A DNA stretch of 15,461 bases from Thermodesulfobacteriota bacterium (GCA_030024065.1 JASEIE010000042.1:1-15461), one strand, 5' to 3'; counted from the stretch's first letter, positions 7,414 to 15,000 are shown. Translations and numbers: made by a program. The notes: generated by a model from the sequence alone, not told the origin.

Positions 7414-7469
7414 TGATTCTCTGCCTCGTTCTCCCATTCATTAAAAATGATGGCAGATTGTTGTTTTTA

Positions 7470-7680
7470 TGAAAACTTTTCTGCTTCTGTAGCTAATCAG
7501 TATTTTTGGTGAAAATTTTTCCCTTTTTGTAGAATAGATTTGAAAAAAAGGAGAAATAATTTCTATTTAATTTTGAACAATACAGAAAAGTGGAAACGAT
7601 TTACCACTATTTCCAAATATTTTACCATTATTTTCGCTTACTATGAAAGGTAAATTTGTTCCGACAGGGAAAGAATTTAC
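7470..7680 (+). promoter_or_regulatory. Candidate upstream activating array for EBP3 promoter
   Basis: Two 23-bp direct repeats begin with TGAAAA at 7470 and 7510; they share 18 of 23 positions and both end in TGTAG. A second pair, TTTACCACTATTTCC (7600-7614) and TTTACCATTATTTTC (7621-7635), is spaced 21 bp, two helical turns. The first member of that pair overlaps the dyad TGGAAA (7591-7596)/TTTCCA (7610-7615). A further dyad is GTAAATT (7650-7656)/AATTTAC (7674-7680). All lie about 75-285 bp before the predicted transcription start, the usual enhancer distance for NtrC-type activators. Which protein binds is not known. Confidence 0.45.
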
Positions 7681-7726
7681 ATCAATTTCAAATTCTTAGC
7701 TATGAATGGAAACATTTTTTTCTCAC

Positions 7727-7743
7727 TGGCATGTAGATTGCTT
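7727..7743 (+). promoter_or_regulatory. Sigma-54 (-24/-12) promoter of EBP3
   Basis: TGGCATGTAGATTGCTT is a near-perfect -24/-12 element. GG is at 7728-7729 and GC at 7740-7741 with 10 bp between, and both TGGCA and TTGC are intact. Transcription would start near 7753, only about 6 nt before the ATG at 7759. An activator gene under sigma-54 control implies autoregulation or a cascade from EBP1 or EBP2. Confidence 0.8.
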
Positions 7744-7758
7744 TCTTCTTAAGTCATT

Positions 7759-8772
7759 ATGAAAGATATTTTAAAAATCTTTTTTTCTAACAGCTCGAAG
7801 ATGAATAAACTTAAGACGATCATAGGTGAAATTGCCAAGACAGATATTACTGTCCTGATCAAGGGAGAAAGTGGAACAGGAAAAGAATTGGTGGCTGAAG
7901 CCATTCATTTTCATTCTCCTCGTCACCCCCAACCCTTCATTAAGGTGAATTGTGCTGCCATTCCTAAAGGACTCCTGGAAAGTGAGCTTTTTGGATTTGA
8001 AAAGGGAGCCTTTACAGGGGCTTATTTGAAGAAGCCGGGGAAATTCGAATTGGCCAATGGTGGAACCATATTACTAAATGAGATTAGTGATGTTGACATT
8101 TCCATCCAGGCCAAGCTTCTTCAGGTCCTCCAGGACGGAGGATTTTCACGCCTCGGTGGAGATGGAGATATTCGCGTTAATACCCGGGTGATTGCCACAA
8201 CGAAAGACCATTTAGAAAAATCGGTAAACGAAGGGAATTTCCGCGAAGACCTTTTTTTTAGAATCAATGTGATCAGCCTTACGGTTCCACCCCTGAGAGA
8301 TCGAAAGGAGCAGATCCATCCTCTTTCACAATACTTTTTCAACCTTTATAAAACGAGATATAATAGGTCCATTCCCTCCCTCTCTTCGAAGGTGATCAAC
8401 CTCTTTAAGGAGTATCATTGGCCGGGCAATATCCGGGAGTTAGAAAATCTGATCAAGCGGGCCGTCATATTTGGCGATGAAGAGATTCCCCTCCAAGAAA
8501 TTACCCGTAATCAGGAGAATAAAGGGAGCCCTTCCGAAATTTTAGAGCATTTTTCATTCAATACCCCGGAAGGGAAAGGGGCCTTTGACCTTAAGGAAGT
8601 GGGGAAAAGAGCTGCCGAAATAGCGGAGAGAGAGATTATTAAAGCGACCCTTCAAGAGACCCATTGGAATAGAAAAGAGGCAGCGAGATTGCTCCAGGTA
8701 AGTTATAAAGCCCTACTCTATAAGATTCAAAAATACAATTTACAACAAGTTGGAAGGATGGCGAAAAGTTAA
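7759..8772 (+). CDS. Sigma-54 activator lacking a sensory domain (EBP3)
   Basis: This 337-residue protein is almost only an AAA+ domain and a Fis-type helix-turn-helix (about 302-326, [20 protein letters not shown]). It is a close paralog of EBP2 without the GAF domain. Walker A GESGTGKE (36-43) and GAFTGA (83-88) are intact. However, Walker B reads ILLNE with Asn107 in place of the Mg-coordinating Asp, and sensor I reads IATTKD with Lys in place of Asn. ATP binding and sigma-54 contact may remain while hydrolysis is impaired. Resemblance to EBP2 begins within the first few residues, which supports the ATG at 7759 although it has no ribosome binding site. ATG 7801, in frame, is an alternative. 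It is followed after 12 bases by the GGDEF-like gene. Confidence 0.92.
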   Translation: MKDILKIFFSNSSKMNKLKTIIGEIAKTDITVLIKGESGTGKELVAEAIHFHSPRHPQPFIKVNCAAIPKGLLESELFGFEKGAFTGAYLKKPGKFELANGGTILLNEISDVDISIQAKLLQVLQDGGFSRLGGDGDIRVNTRVIATTKDHLEKSVNEGNFREDLFFRINVISLTVPPLRDRKEQIHPLSQYFFNLYKTRYNRSIPSLSSKVINLFKEYHWPGNIRELENLIKRAVIFGDEEIPLQEITRNQENKGSPSEILEHFSFNTPEGKGAFDLKEVGKRAAEIAEREIIKATLQETHWNRKEAARLLQVSYKALLYKIQKYNLQQVGRMAKS

Positions 8773-8784
8773 GGGGGAGGACGA

Positions 8785-9246
8785 ATGGAAAATGGAGAAG
8801 ATAGAGTCCAAATGGAAACAGGGACAGAGCTGGGCCGAATTTTAAATAAAGATTTCTTTTTTTACCTTCTTGATATTGAAGTGAAACGCGCCAGGCGTTA
8901 CCAGAATTTTCTATGTCTTATTCTACTGAAACTTAGTCAACTCCCCATGAACGATAATGGGGATAGTCTTCCATCCTGTTATCAGGAATTGAGCCATTTA
9001 TTAATCAATGAGATGCGCGAGACCGACATACTCGGTTCATTGGGCAAGGATAAACTGGTCGCTTTACTTCCCTATGCAGATGAAAAGGCGGGGGGGCATG
9101 CAAAATCACGCCTTGAGAACACTCTGAAATATTACAATTTTACAGGGAAGGGGTATGAGGTGATCATCAACCAAGTCAATTTCCCCATGAACGGGACGAA
9201 CATCGCCGAGATTATCAAAAAGGCATTGGGACCAGAAACAATCTAA
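8785..9246 (+). CDS. Stand-alone degenerate GGDEF-like protein
   Basis: This 153-residue protein resembles the C-terminal half of the protein at 3579-4451 and, more distantly, diguanylate cyclase domains. Visible landmarks are DFFFYLLDIEVKRARRYQNFLCLILLKL, then ETDILGSLGKDKLVALLPYAD and a closing ANxALxxAK-like segment (IAEIIKKALG). The GGDEF site reads GKDKL, so cyclase activity is not expected. No receiver or other input domain is present. A strong ribosome binding site (GGGGGAGG, 8773-8780) precedes the ATG, and the gene sits 12 bases after EBP3, almost certainly co-transcribed from the sigma-54 promoter at 7727. It may be the separated partner of the receiver-only protein at 4909-5355. 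Confidence 0.82.
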   Translation: MENGEDRVQMETGTELGRILNKDFFFYLLDIEVKRARRYQNFLCLILLKLSQLPMNDNGDSLPSCYQELSHLLINEMRETDILGSLGKDKLVALLPYADEKAGGHAKSRLENTLKYYNFTGKGYEVIINQVNFPMNGTNIAEIIKKALGPETI

Positions 9247-9327
9247 AAGAAAATCGAAAAGGACTCTGCACTATGTGAAATTTATTTTTGTGTTTAAAAT
9301 AAATCTTTTTAGGAAAGGAGAAATGAG

Positions 9328-9945
9328 ATGAAAAAATTATTATTCAGTATTGGAGTTATGTGGGCTTTGGTCGTTTTCATATCTATTCCTCTGACTTTCT
9401 CGCAAGTAGGGAAAGAGGCACCTGTAAAAAAAGATTCTCAAAAGGATGTCGCAACCGATAGCAACCAATATATAATCGGGCCTGAGGATGTCCTCTCCAT
9501 TCATGTGTGGAGGGAGGAAGCATTTTCAAAGACGGTTCCGGTGAGGATGGACGGAAAGATTTCATTACCTCTCATTGATGAAATCCAGGCAGCCGGACTT
9601 ACCCCACTCCAATTGAAAGAAGGGTTAATCCAGAAATTGAAGGAATTTGTAGACGACCCTGTTATTTCTGTGATCGTTACAGAAGCCAATAGTTATAAAG
9701 TATTTGTTTCCGGCTATGTAAAAAGCCCCGGAGTCTATCGCCTCCGGAGTGAAACATCTCTCCTCCAGCTCATTCCTATGGTGGGAGGGTTTACTGAATG
9801 GGCAAATCAACAAAAAATTATAATAATCCGAAAGGAAAATGGTAAGGAAAAACGAATGACCGTCAATTACAGAAAAATTGTTCAAGGAGAGGATCTGGCT
9901 TCAAATCTTATTTTAAAGGCGGGGGATACGATTATTGTACCCTAA
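9328..9945 (+). CDS. Polysaccharide export protein, XrtA/PEP-CTERM-associated type
   Basis: This 205-residue secreted protein belongs to the Wza/polysaccharide biosynthesis-export family. A signal peptide spans residues 1-26 (MKKLLFSIG, then a hydrophobic core ending at FSQ). There is no lipobox cysteine, so it is probably not a lipoprotein. The Poly_export domain is at about 46-120 (YIIGPEDVLSIHVW, VRMDGKISLPLIDEIQAAG, DPVISVIV). An SLBB domain follows at about 123-180 (YKVFVSGYVKSPGVYRL, LLQLIPMVGGFTEWA). It would form the periplasmic/outer-membrane channel for exopolysaccharide. The length and the following genes fit the subfamily found next to exosortase-linked loci (TIGR03027 type). AAGGAG (9315-9320) precedes the ATG at good distance. 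No clear promoter is seen in the 81-bp gap upstream, so read-through from the EBP3 operon is possible. Confidence 0.93.
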   Translation: MKKLLFSIGVMWALVVFISIPLTFSQVGKEAPVKKDSQKDVATDSNQYIIGPEDVLSIHVWREEAFSKTVPVRMDGKISLPLIDEIQAAGLTPLQLKEGLIQKLKEFVDDPVISVIVTEANSYKVFVSGYVKSPGVYRLRSETSLLQLIPMVGGFTEWANQQKIIIIRKENGKEKRMTVNYRKIVQGEDLASNLILKAGDTIIVP

Positions 9946-9946
9946 C

Positions 9947-9959
9947 CCGGCGAAGCCGG
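9947..9959 (+). other. Short GC hairpin after the export gene
   Basis: CCGGC-GAA-GCCGG begins two bases after the stop codon. No T-run follows directly; a T-tract appears only about 20 bases later. It may protect the mRNA 3' end or attenuate read-through, but it is a weak terminator candidate. Confidence 0.35.
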
Positions 9960-10019
9960 AACCAAATAAGTTTCAAATGTTTTTTTCAAAGTTGGATCAG
10001 AAAAAAATCTCTGCAAACG

Positions 10020-10063
10020 CTTTACTGTAAAGGCTTACCGGAGGCAGTGGAAAATATTCTGCT
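10020..10063 (+). promoter_or_regulatory. Candidate sigma-54 promoter and dyad before the beta-barrel gene
   Basis: TGGAAAATATTCTGCT (10048-10063) has GG and GC separated by 10 bp, as required for -24/-12 recognition. It lacks the C of TGGCA and has CTGC for TTGC. Transcription would start near 10074, a leader of about 57 nt before the ATG at 10131. A 13-bp dyad, CTTTACTGTAAAG (10020-10032), sits just upstream. It is weaker than the two promoters at 4654 and 7727. Confidence 0.45.
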
Positions 10064-10130
10064 AAAATTATCGTTAATCTTACGACTTAGTGACTAATAA
10101 ACTTTTTCGAGAGCTAAAGGAGGTGTGGGG

Positions 10131-11426
10131 ATGAAAGGGATGAGAAATGTGGGTTGGATGTTTGGGGTTGTTTCTATTCTATTCTTTTTGGGGAGCTCTT
10201 CAATCAACGGTGCAGAATTAAGAGATCTTTGGTCTAAATTTCATCCATATATCACTGTTCAGGAGGAATACAACAGTAACATCAATCTCACTCCTACGAA
10301 CAGAAAGGATGATTTTACTACGACCATCTCTCCAGGGATTAAGTTTTCAACCACCAATCAACATCATGGATTGGATCTGGACTATCATCTGGGGTTCGTC
10401 TTTTATGCGAAAGAGCACGAAAAAAATGATAACTATATCAGTATGGCCGGAAACCTTAATGCCTGGTATACGGCAGCTCGAGGTCTGACCTTCCGGGTCA
10501 GAGATTATATTATCCGCTCGGATGAGCTAAGAGAACGAGAATATTCTGCTACAGCCATAGAAGGTCAATATCTCCTTTCAACGACGAGAGAGAGGAATGT
10601 CTTTTTCCGCAATGTTTTTGAACCCTCCATCGAATACCAATTCGGTAAGGATGACCTTATCGGTCTTACATATAGGAATAACATCTACTGGAATCAAAGC
10701 CGTGGAATCCAAGACAGCCAGGAGAACTTTATCAGTCCAAAGCTAACCTATTGGTTTGACATCCGAAATGGAATTTCTTTAGAGTATGGACTCACCCTCG
10801 GCAACTTCGATCGTTCTCCTGATTTAACAGGTCACATGGCCACGGGCCGTTTCACCCATCGTTTTAACCCAAGGACATCGATCTTTGGGGAATATACTTT
10901 TTCGAGGCGTGATTTTAAATCCCCCTCGGTGGATTATGATGTCCAAAGACCCACCTTTGGCATTGAACATGCCTTCAGTCCTACGCTAAGCGGCCGAGCA
11001 CAGGCAGGTTATTTCTGGGAAAAACCGGAGAGGGGTCCCAAAACGAAAGGGCCCTCTTATGATATGAGCCTAACCCAGCGCCAGGAAAAAACGACTTACG
11101 GCCTCACTTTCCAGGGAGGTTATACAGAGGACTTCTTTACTGCCGAGAATCTTGGCTTTACCAAATACCATAGGGCGATCGCGACGGTCAGCCACCGGTT
11201 GAGAGAAAGGATCACCGTCGGGCTTTCAAGCACTTTGGAAAGGGCAAGATTCAGTAACCCTGACCGGACGGATAATATCTGGGGAATCAGAGGAAATGCT
11301 TCCTATATGCTTTTTAAATGGATGACCCTTTCGCTCGAAGCCTCTCACAGGGAGAACCATTCCAGTATCGATAACCGGGATTACAGCGAGTACCGGGGAA
11401 TATTCAGGGTAACGGCCACCTATTGA
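10131..11426 (+). CDS. Outer-membrane beta-barrel protein, exopolysaccharide locus
   Basis: The 431-residue product has a signal peptide (about 1-26, ending INGA) and then alternating polar/hydrophobic strands rich in Tyr, Phe and Arg through to an aromatic C-terminus (RVTATY), the pattern of an outer-membrane beta-barrel. Recurrent strand patterns such as GLDLDYHLGFVFYA, GISLEYGLTLGNF, TSIFGEYTFSRR and WMTLSLEASHRE are visible. The length and position fit the barrel proteins associated with PEP-CTERM exopolysaccharide loci (TIGR03016 type). It may be the outer-membrane exit or anchoring barrel for the polymer. That role is inferred from context. AGGAGG (10118-10123) lies 7 nt before ATG 10131, which favours this start over an in-frame GTG at 10125 that would sit against the ribosome binding site. 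Confidence 0.85.
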   Translation: MKGMRNVGWMFGVVSILFFLGSSSINGAELRDLWSKFHPYITVQEEYNSNINLTPTNRKDDFTTTISPGIKFSTTNQHHGLDLDYHLGFVFYAKEHEKNDNYISMAGNLNAWYTAARGLTFRVRDYIIRSDELREREYSATAIEGQYLLSTTRERNVFFRNVFEPSIEYQFGKDDLIGLTYRNNIYWNQSRGIQDSQENFISPKLTYWFDIRNGISLEYGLTLGNFDRSPDLTGHMATGRFTHRFNPRTSIFGEYTFSRRDFKSPSVDYDVQRPTFGIEHAFSPTLSGRAQAGYFWEKPERGPKTKGPSYDMSLTQRQEKTTYGLTFQGGYTEDFFTAENLGFTKYHRAIATVSHRLRERITVGLSSTLERARFSNPDRTDNIWGIRGNASYMLFKWMTLSLEASHRENHSSIDNRDYSEYRGIFRVTATY

Positions 11427-11442
11427 TGGAGGAGACAGAGCA

Positions 11443-13020
11443 ATGATCAATCCTGAAAAGTCGTTCAATATTCATGATTATTATGAGATTTTCCTCAGGC
11501 GAATCTGGTATATCATCATCCCATTCGTCATCGTTTTGAGCGGAGCCGTTGTCTACGCCTTATATTCCCCTAAGGAATACCGTGCCTCCACCCTGATCCT
11601 GGTGACCCCGCAGAAGGTGCCGGAGGCATTCGTAAGGCCCACGGTCACCTCGAAAATTGAGGAGCGCCTGCAGTCGATCGGCCAGGAAATTATGAGCCGC
11701 ACCCGCCTGGAAAAGGTCATCTCCGAGTTCAAACTCTATCCTGAAGAGGCTAAATCAAAAAGTCTGGAGGAGATCGTAGAGATGATGAGGGCCAACATCA
11801 AGGTGGAGATCAAGGGGAAAGAGGGTTATTTCATCATTACCTATATCGGCAAAGACCCCCGGATGGTCACAATGGTCACCAACAAGCTGGCCTCCCTCTT
11901 CATCGAAGAGAACCTGAAGCTGCGGGAGATGCAGGCCCAGGGGACAACGGAGTTTCTCTCCATTGAGTTGAAGGCCACCCAGGCAAAACTTGAAGAAAAT
12001 GAGAAGACGGTCACGCAGTTTAAAAGGCAATTCATGGGTGAACTTCCCGAACAGAGGGAAGCCAATCTCAAAGTCCTCGAACAACTTCAATTCAACTTTC
12101 AGAGGATCGGTGAAAACATAAGATCGGCTCAGGACCGAAAACTGATCATCCAGAAACAGCTCTCTGACACCGAGCTTCTGCTTGCTTCCGCACTCTCTTC
12201 TTCCCCGGGGTTAAATCCGCTGGAAATTCAGGCAAGGCTTCAACCCAAACCGGTTGCAAAAGATCCCCAGGAACTCCAGCTCGAGCAGTTTAAAAACCTC
12301 CTTGCGGACCTCCAGGCCAAGTATACCGAGAAACATCCTGATATTCTTATCACCAAAAAGAAGATTGTGGATCTCGAAGCAAAGATCGAAAAGGCAAGAT
12401 TGGAAAAGGAATCAGAGGAGAAGAAGGAGTCAGAATCAAAGCAGGATCAATCTGCTCCGATCACGGTTTCTCCATTGCCAGCGCCCAAAATCGAGGGAAA
12501 GAAAGAGGCAAAAGAGGAGAAACCCTACCTGAGACTCAACCCCCGCTATAAAGAGATGGAGAGCCAGTTGATTGCAACCGAACTGGAGATCGAGAGGTTG
12601 AAGGAGGAAGAAGTGAAAGTCAAGGCTCAGATTAATAAGTACCGGGAGAGAATAGAGGTAACACCCATGCGGGAATTGGCCATGGCCCAGTTGTCACGGG
12701 ACTACCAGAATACCAGAGAGATCTATCAAACCCTGCTGAAGAAGAGCGAAGAGGCCCAGCAGGCTGAGAATCTGGAACGGCGTCAGAAAGGGGAGCAATT
12801 CAAGGTGCTCGACCCCGGCAGGATTCCAGAAAAGCCATTTCGACCCGATATCCCGAAAATCCTTCTCTTTGGCTTATTGCTGGGGATGGGTTCCGGGTTT
12901 GGCATGGCTTTCTTTAGAGAGCAGATGGACCACTCCTTCAGGGATGCGGAGGATTTGGAGGCAACCCTCGGGTTCAAGGTCCTGGCGAATATACCCAAGA
13001 TTGAAAAAAAGGCTGCTTAG
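11443..13020 (+). CDS. Polysaccharide chain-length determinant (Wzz-like), XrtA-associated type
   Basis: This 525-residue inner-membrane protein sets exopolysaccharide chain length with the tyrosine kinase. A Wzz domain starts at the N-terminus, with the first membrane helix at about 21-41 (IWYIIIPFVIVLSGAVVYALY). A long periplasmic coiled-coil region follows. The second membrane helix is at about 473-491 (ILLFGLLLGMGSGFGMAFF), preceded by the typical proline-rich RIPEKPFRPDIPK. The cytoplasmic tail holds HSFRDAEDLEATLGFKVLANIPK, usual for partners of Wzc-like kinases. A charged, low-complexity insert of about 50 residues (near 325-375, rich in Lys, Glu, Ser and Pro) splits the coiled coil. 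It matches the TIGR03007-type proteins by layout. GGAGGAG lies 8 bases before the ATG, and the next gene begins 3 bases after the stop. Confidence 0.93.
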   Translation: MINPEKSFNIHDYYEIFLRRIWYIIIPFVIVLSGAVVYALYSPKEYRASTLILVTPQKVPEAFVRPTVTSKIEERLQSIGQEIMSRTRLEKVISEFKLYPEEAKSKSLEEIVEMMRANIKVEIKGKEGYFIITYIGKDPRMVTMVTNKLASLFIEENLKLREMQAQGTTEFLSIELKATQAKLEENEKTVTQFKRQFMGELPEQREANLKVLEQLQFNFQRIGENIRSAQDRKLIIQKQLSDTELLLASALSSSPGLNPLEIQARLQPKPVAKDPQELQLEQFKNLLADLQAKYTEKHPDILITKKKIVDLEAKIEKARLEKESEEKKESESKQDQSAPITVSPLPAPKIEGKKEAKEEKPYLRLNPRYKEMESQLIATELEIERLKEEEVKVKAQINKYRERIEVTPMRELAMAQLSRDYQNTREIYQTLLKKSEEAQQAENLERRQKGEQFKVLDPGRIPEKPFRPDIPKILLFGLLLGMGSGFGMAFFREQMDHSFRDAEDLEATLGFKVLANIPKIEKKAA

Positions 13021-13023
13021 TCT

Positions 13024-14025
13024 ATGTATAATCAATTCTACGGTTTCAGGGAGAAGCCCTTTGAGATCACTCCGGATCCAAGGTTTCTCTATCTAAGCGA
13101 AAGTCACAAAGAAGCTCTGGCTCACCTCACCTATGCGGTCAGGGAGAAAAAGGGGTTTACCGTTATCACCGGTGAGGTTGGAACCGGGAAGACCACTCTT
13201 GTCCAGACGGTCCTGAGCCGTCTGGACGGGAATACCAAAACAGCCTACATTTTCAATCCCAAATTGGGCTCCACGGATTTCCTCCACTATGTGTGCGAGG
13301 ATCTGGGTTTGAAAGGCCAGAAGAGGTCGAAGGGGCAATACATCTCTCAGCTCCACCATTTTTTACTGGCCTGTTACTCTCGGAATGAAAATGTGGTGTT
13401 GATCATCGATGAGGCACAGGCCCTTGACCCGAATCTTCTTGAGGAGGTTCGTCTGCTCACCAATCTGGAGACCTCTAAATGTAAACTCCTCCAGGTCATC
13501 CTGATGGGACAACCGGAGCTCAATGAGATTTTGAGTCGTCCTCAATTCCGGCAATTGAAACAGAGAGTGAGCCTCCGTTACCACCTCCAGACCCTCAATA
13601 AGGAAGAGACGAAAAATTATATTAAGAAAAGGTTGAGAATGGCAGGGGCAGCCGATCCGAATTTTTTCACCCCTAAGGCGCTTAATGAGATTTACAGGTA
13701 TTCTAAAGGGATTCCCCGATTGATCAATATTGTCTGTGATAATGCGCTGTTGACAGGATATGCAACCGATCAGAAAGTGATCGGAGACAGGATCATTCAT
13801 GAGGTGATCCATAACCTGGAAGGAATAGGCCTGCCAAAGAATCGAAGACGAATCAGAAATCTCCTCTTATGGGGAATTTTTGCGGGTTTATGTCTTTTGG
13901 GATTCTTCTTTTTATGGAAATTCGGATTCTTTTTGAGCGAACATTTGGATATCTCAAGGTGGTTACAGGCAATTAAAAAGGGCGTTGAAAAGATTTACCA
14001 GATTCTTCCTCTGCCCCTTCATTGA
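13024..14025 (+). CDS. ExeA-like AAA ATPase, XrtA-associated type
   Basis: The 333-residue ATPase starts with YNQFYGFREKPFEITPDPRFLYLSESHKEAL, the typical opening of ExeA/GspA-like ATPases. Walker A GEVGTGKT is at 50-57, Walker B VLIIDE at 125-130, ILMGQPEL (sensor I) at 159-166, and GIPRLIN (sensor II) at 229-235, so all are intact. A single membrane helix lies near 279-300, with a short tail after it. In exosortase-linked exopolysaccharide loci this family (TIGR03015 type) sits next to the chain-length and tyrosine-kinase genes; it probably energises assembly or positioning of the export complex. The gene begins 3 bases after the chain-length stop with no clear ribosome binding site, suggesting translational coupling. 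The short C-terminus carries no peptidoglycan-binding domain. Confidence 0.93.
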   Translation: MYNQFYGFREKPFEITPDPRFLYLSESHKEALAHLTYAVREKKGFTVITGEVGTGKTTLVQTVLSRLDGNTKTAYIFNPKLGSTDFLHYVCEDLGLKGQKRSKGQYISQLHHFLLACYSRNENVVLIIDEAQALDPNLLEEVRLLTNLETSKCKLLQVILMGQPELNEILSRPQFRQLKQRVSLRYHLQTLNKEETKNYIKKRLRMAGAADPNFFTPKALNEIYRYSKGIPRLINIVCDNALLTGYATDQKVIGDRIIHEVIHNLEGIGLPKNRRRIRNLLLWGIFAGLCLLGFFFLWKFGFFLSEHLDISRWLQAIKKGVEKIYQILPLPLH

Positions 14026-14088
14026 TTGAGGGGGATAAAGCTTGGGGAAAGGCGCATATTCCCTTATCAAGAGGTGAATGGAGGAACC

Positions 14089-15000
14089 ATGAGCAAAATC
14101 TATAAGGCGTTAGAAAAAGCGGAGAGGGAGAGGAAAACCCTGAAGGAGGCTCCCCTCTTTACGGAGGTTCAAGAAGAGGAAAAGATGGAGAGACAGGAAG
14201 CCATGCCTGTCTTGCCAGGTGAGGCGAGGATGGTATCCGATCAGAGACTTGTCGCATTTTTCCAGCCTGGATCCCTGCCTGCCGAACAGTTTCGGAAACT
14301 GAGAACCTATCTCCTCCGGCATAAAAGCCTCGAATTTCCAAAAACCATCATGGTGACCAGCGCCACGAGTTCAGAAGGGAAGAGCTTTGTTTCTGCCAAT
14401 CTTGCAGCCGGTATCGCTACGGATCTCAATGCACATGCCCTGCTGGTGGATTGTGATCTTCGGAATCCCACTCTTTCACAATGGTTTGGCGGCCAGAACG
14501 GCAGGAAAGGCTTATCCGACTATCTGACTGGAAAAGAGAATATCCCGGAGCTCTTGATTAAGACGGAGGTGGAAAGGCTCAGCGTCCTCTGCGGCGGGGC
14601 CGTTCAAGATAACCCCACCGAACTCATCGGGTCGAATAAAATGGAGGCCCTGGTTCATGAGTTGAAATCACGATATCCCGACCGTTATGTCATTTTCGAT
14701 TCGACTCCTCTTCTGACCACCACGGAGCCCGAGGTCCTGGGGAAACTGGTCGATGGGATCATCCTCGTGGTCAGGGCGGGAGTGACACCGAGGGAGACCA
14801 TAAAACAGGCAATTGCCAATCTGGAAAAGGAGAAGATCCTGGGGGTTGTTCTCAATGTGGTGGAGTTTAAATCCTCCGGCCTCTCCTCCCGCTATTTTGG
14901 CTCGGATGGCTACTATTACCGGTATGGATATGGAAAAAGCGGAGCGAAGCCGCAAAGCCGGTGGGGAAAACGTTTTCGATTTACCCGAAAGAACGGATAG
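14089..15000 (+). CDS. Tyrosine autokinase (BY-kinase), exopolysaccharide locus
   Basis: The 303-residue cytoplasmic BY-kinase begins MSKIYKALEKAERER, typical of kinases separated from their Wzz partner. It has Walker A SATSSEGKS (91-99, K98), Walker A' LLVDCDLR (118-125) and Walker B VIFDS (200-204). The C-terminus has a tyrosine cluster (Y269, Y275, Y276, Y277, Y279, Y281), the substrate of trans-autophosphorylation. It pairs with the chain-length protein at 11443-13020 to control polymer length and export (TIGR03018 type). The ATG at 14089 is preferred because GGAGG (14080-14084) precedes it. The frame is open back to the previous stop, but those 21 codons have no start with a ribosome binding site. 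A 63-bp gap separates it from the ATPase gene. Confidence 0.93.
   Translation: MSKIYKALEKAERERKTLKEAPLFTEVQEEEKMERQEAMPVLPGEARMVSDQRLVAFFQPGSLPAEQFRKLRTYLLRHKSLEFPKTIMVTSATSSEGKSFVSANLAAGIATDLNAHALLVDCDLRNPTLSQWFGGQNGRKGLSDYLTGKENIPELLIKTEVERLSVLCGGAVQDNPTELIGSNKMEALVHELKSRYPDRYVIFDSTPLLTTTEPEVLGKLVDGIILVVRAGVTPRETIKQAIANLEKEKILGVVLNVVEFKSSGLSSRYFGSDGYYYRYGYGKSGAKPQSRWGKRFRFTRKNG

Larger units (their letters stand above)
7293..7758. other. Intergenic region: palindromic repeat, AT-rich repeat array, promoter
   Basis: No gene is seen in these 466 bases. From left to right they hold a nested palindrome at 7308-7413, an AT-rich array of direct and inverted repeats at 7470-7680, and a very good sigma-54 promoter at 7727-7743. 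The arrangement suits an upstream activating region for the activator gene that follows. Confidence 0.65.

Noticed and set aside
9961..10062. A c-di-GMP (GEMM) riboswitch before the beta-barrel gene
   Set aside because: A few short pieces (GCAAACGC, CTTACCGGAGGC) look suggestive, but the conserved core and paired arms of GEMM aptamers cannot be laid out here.
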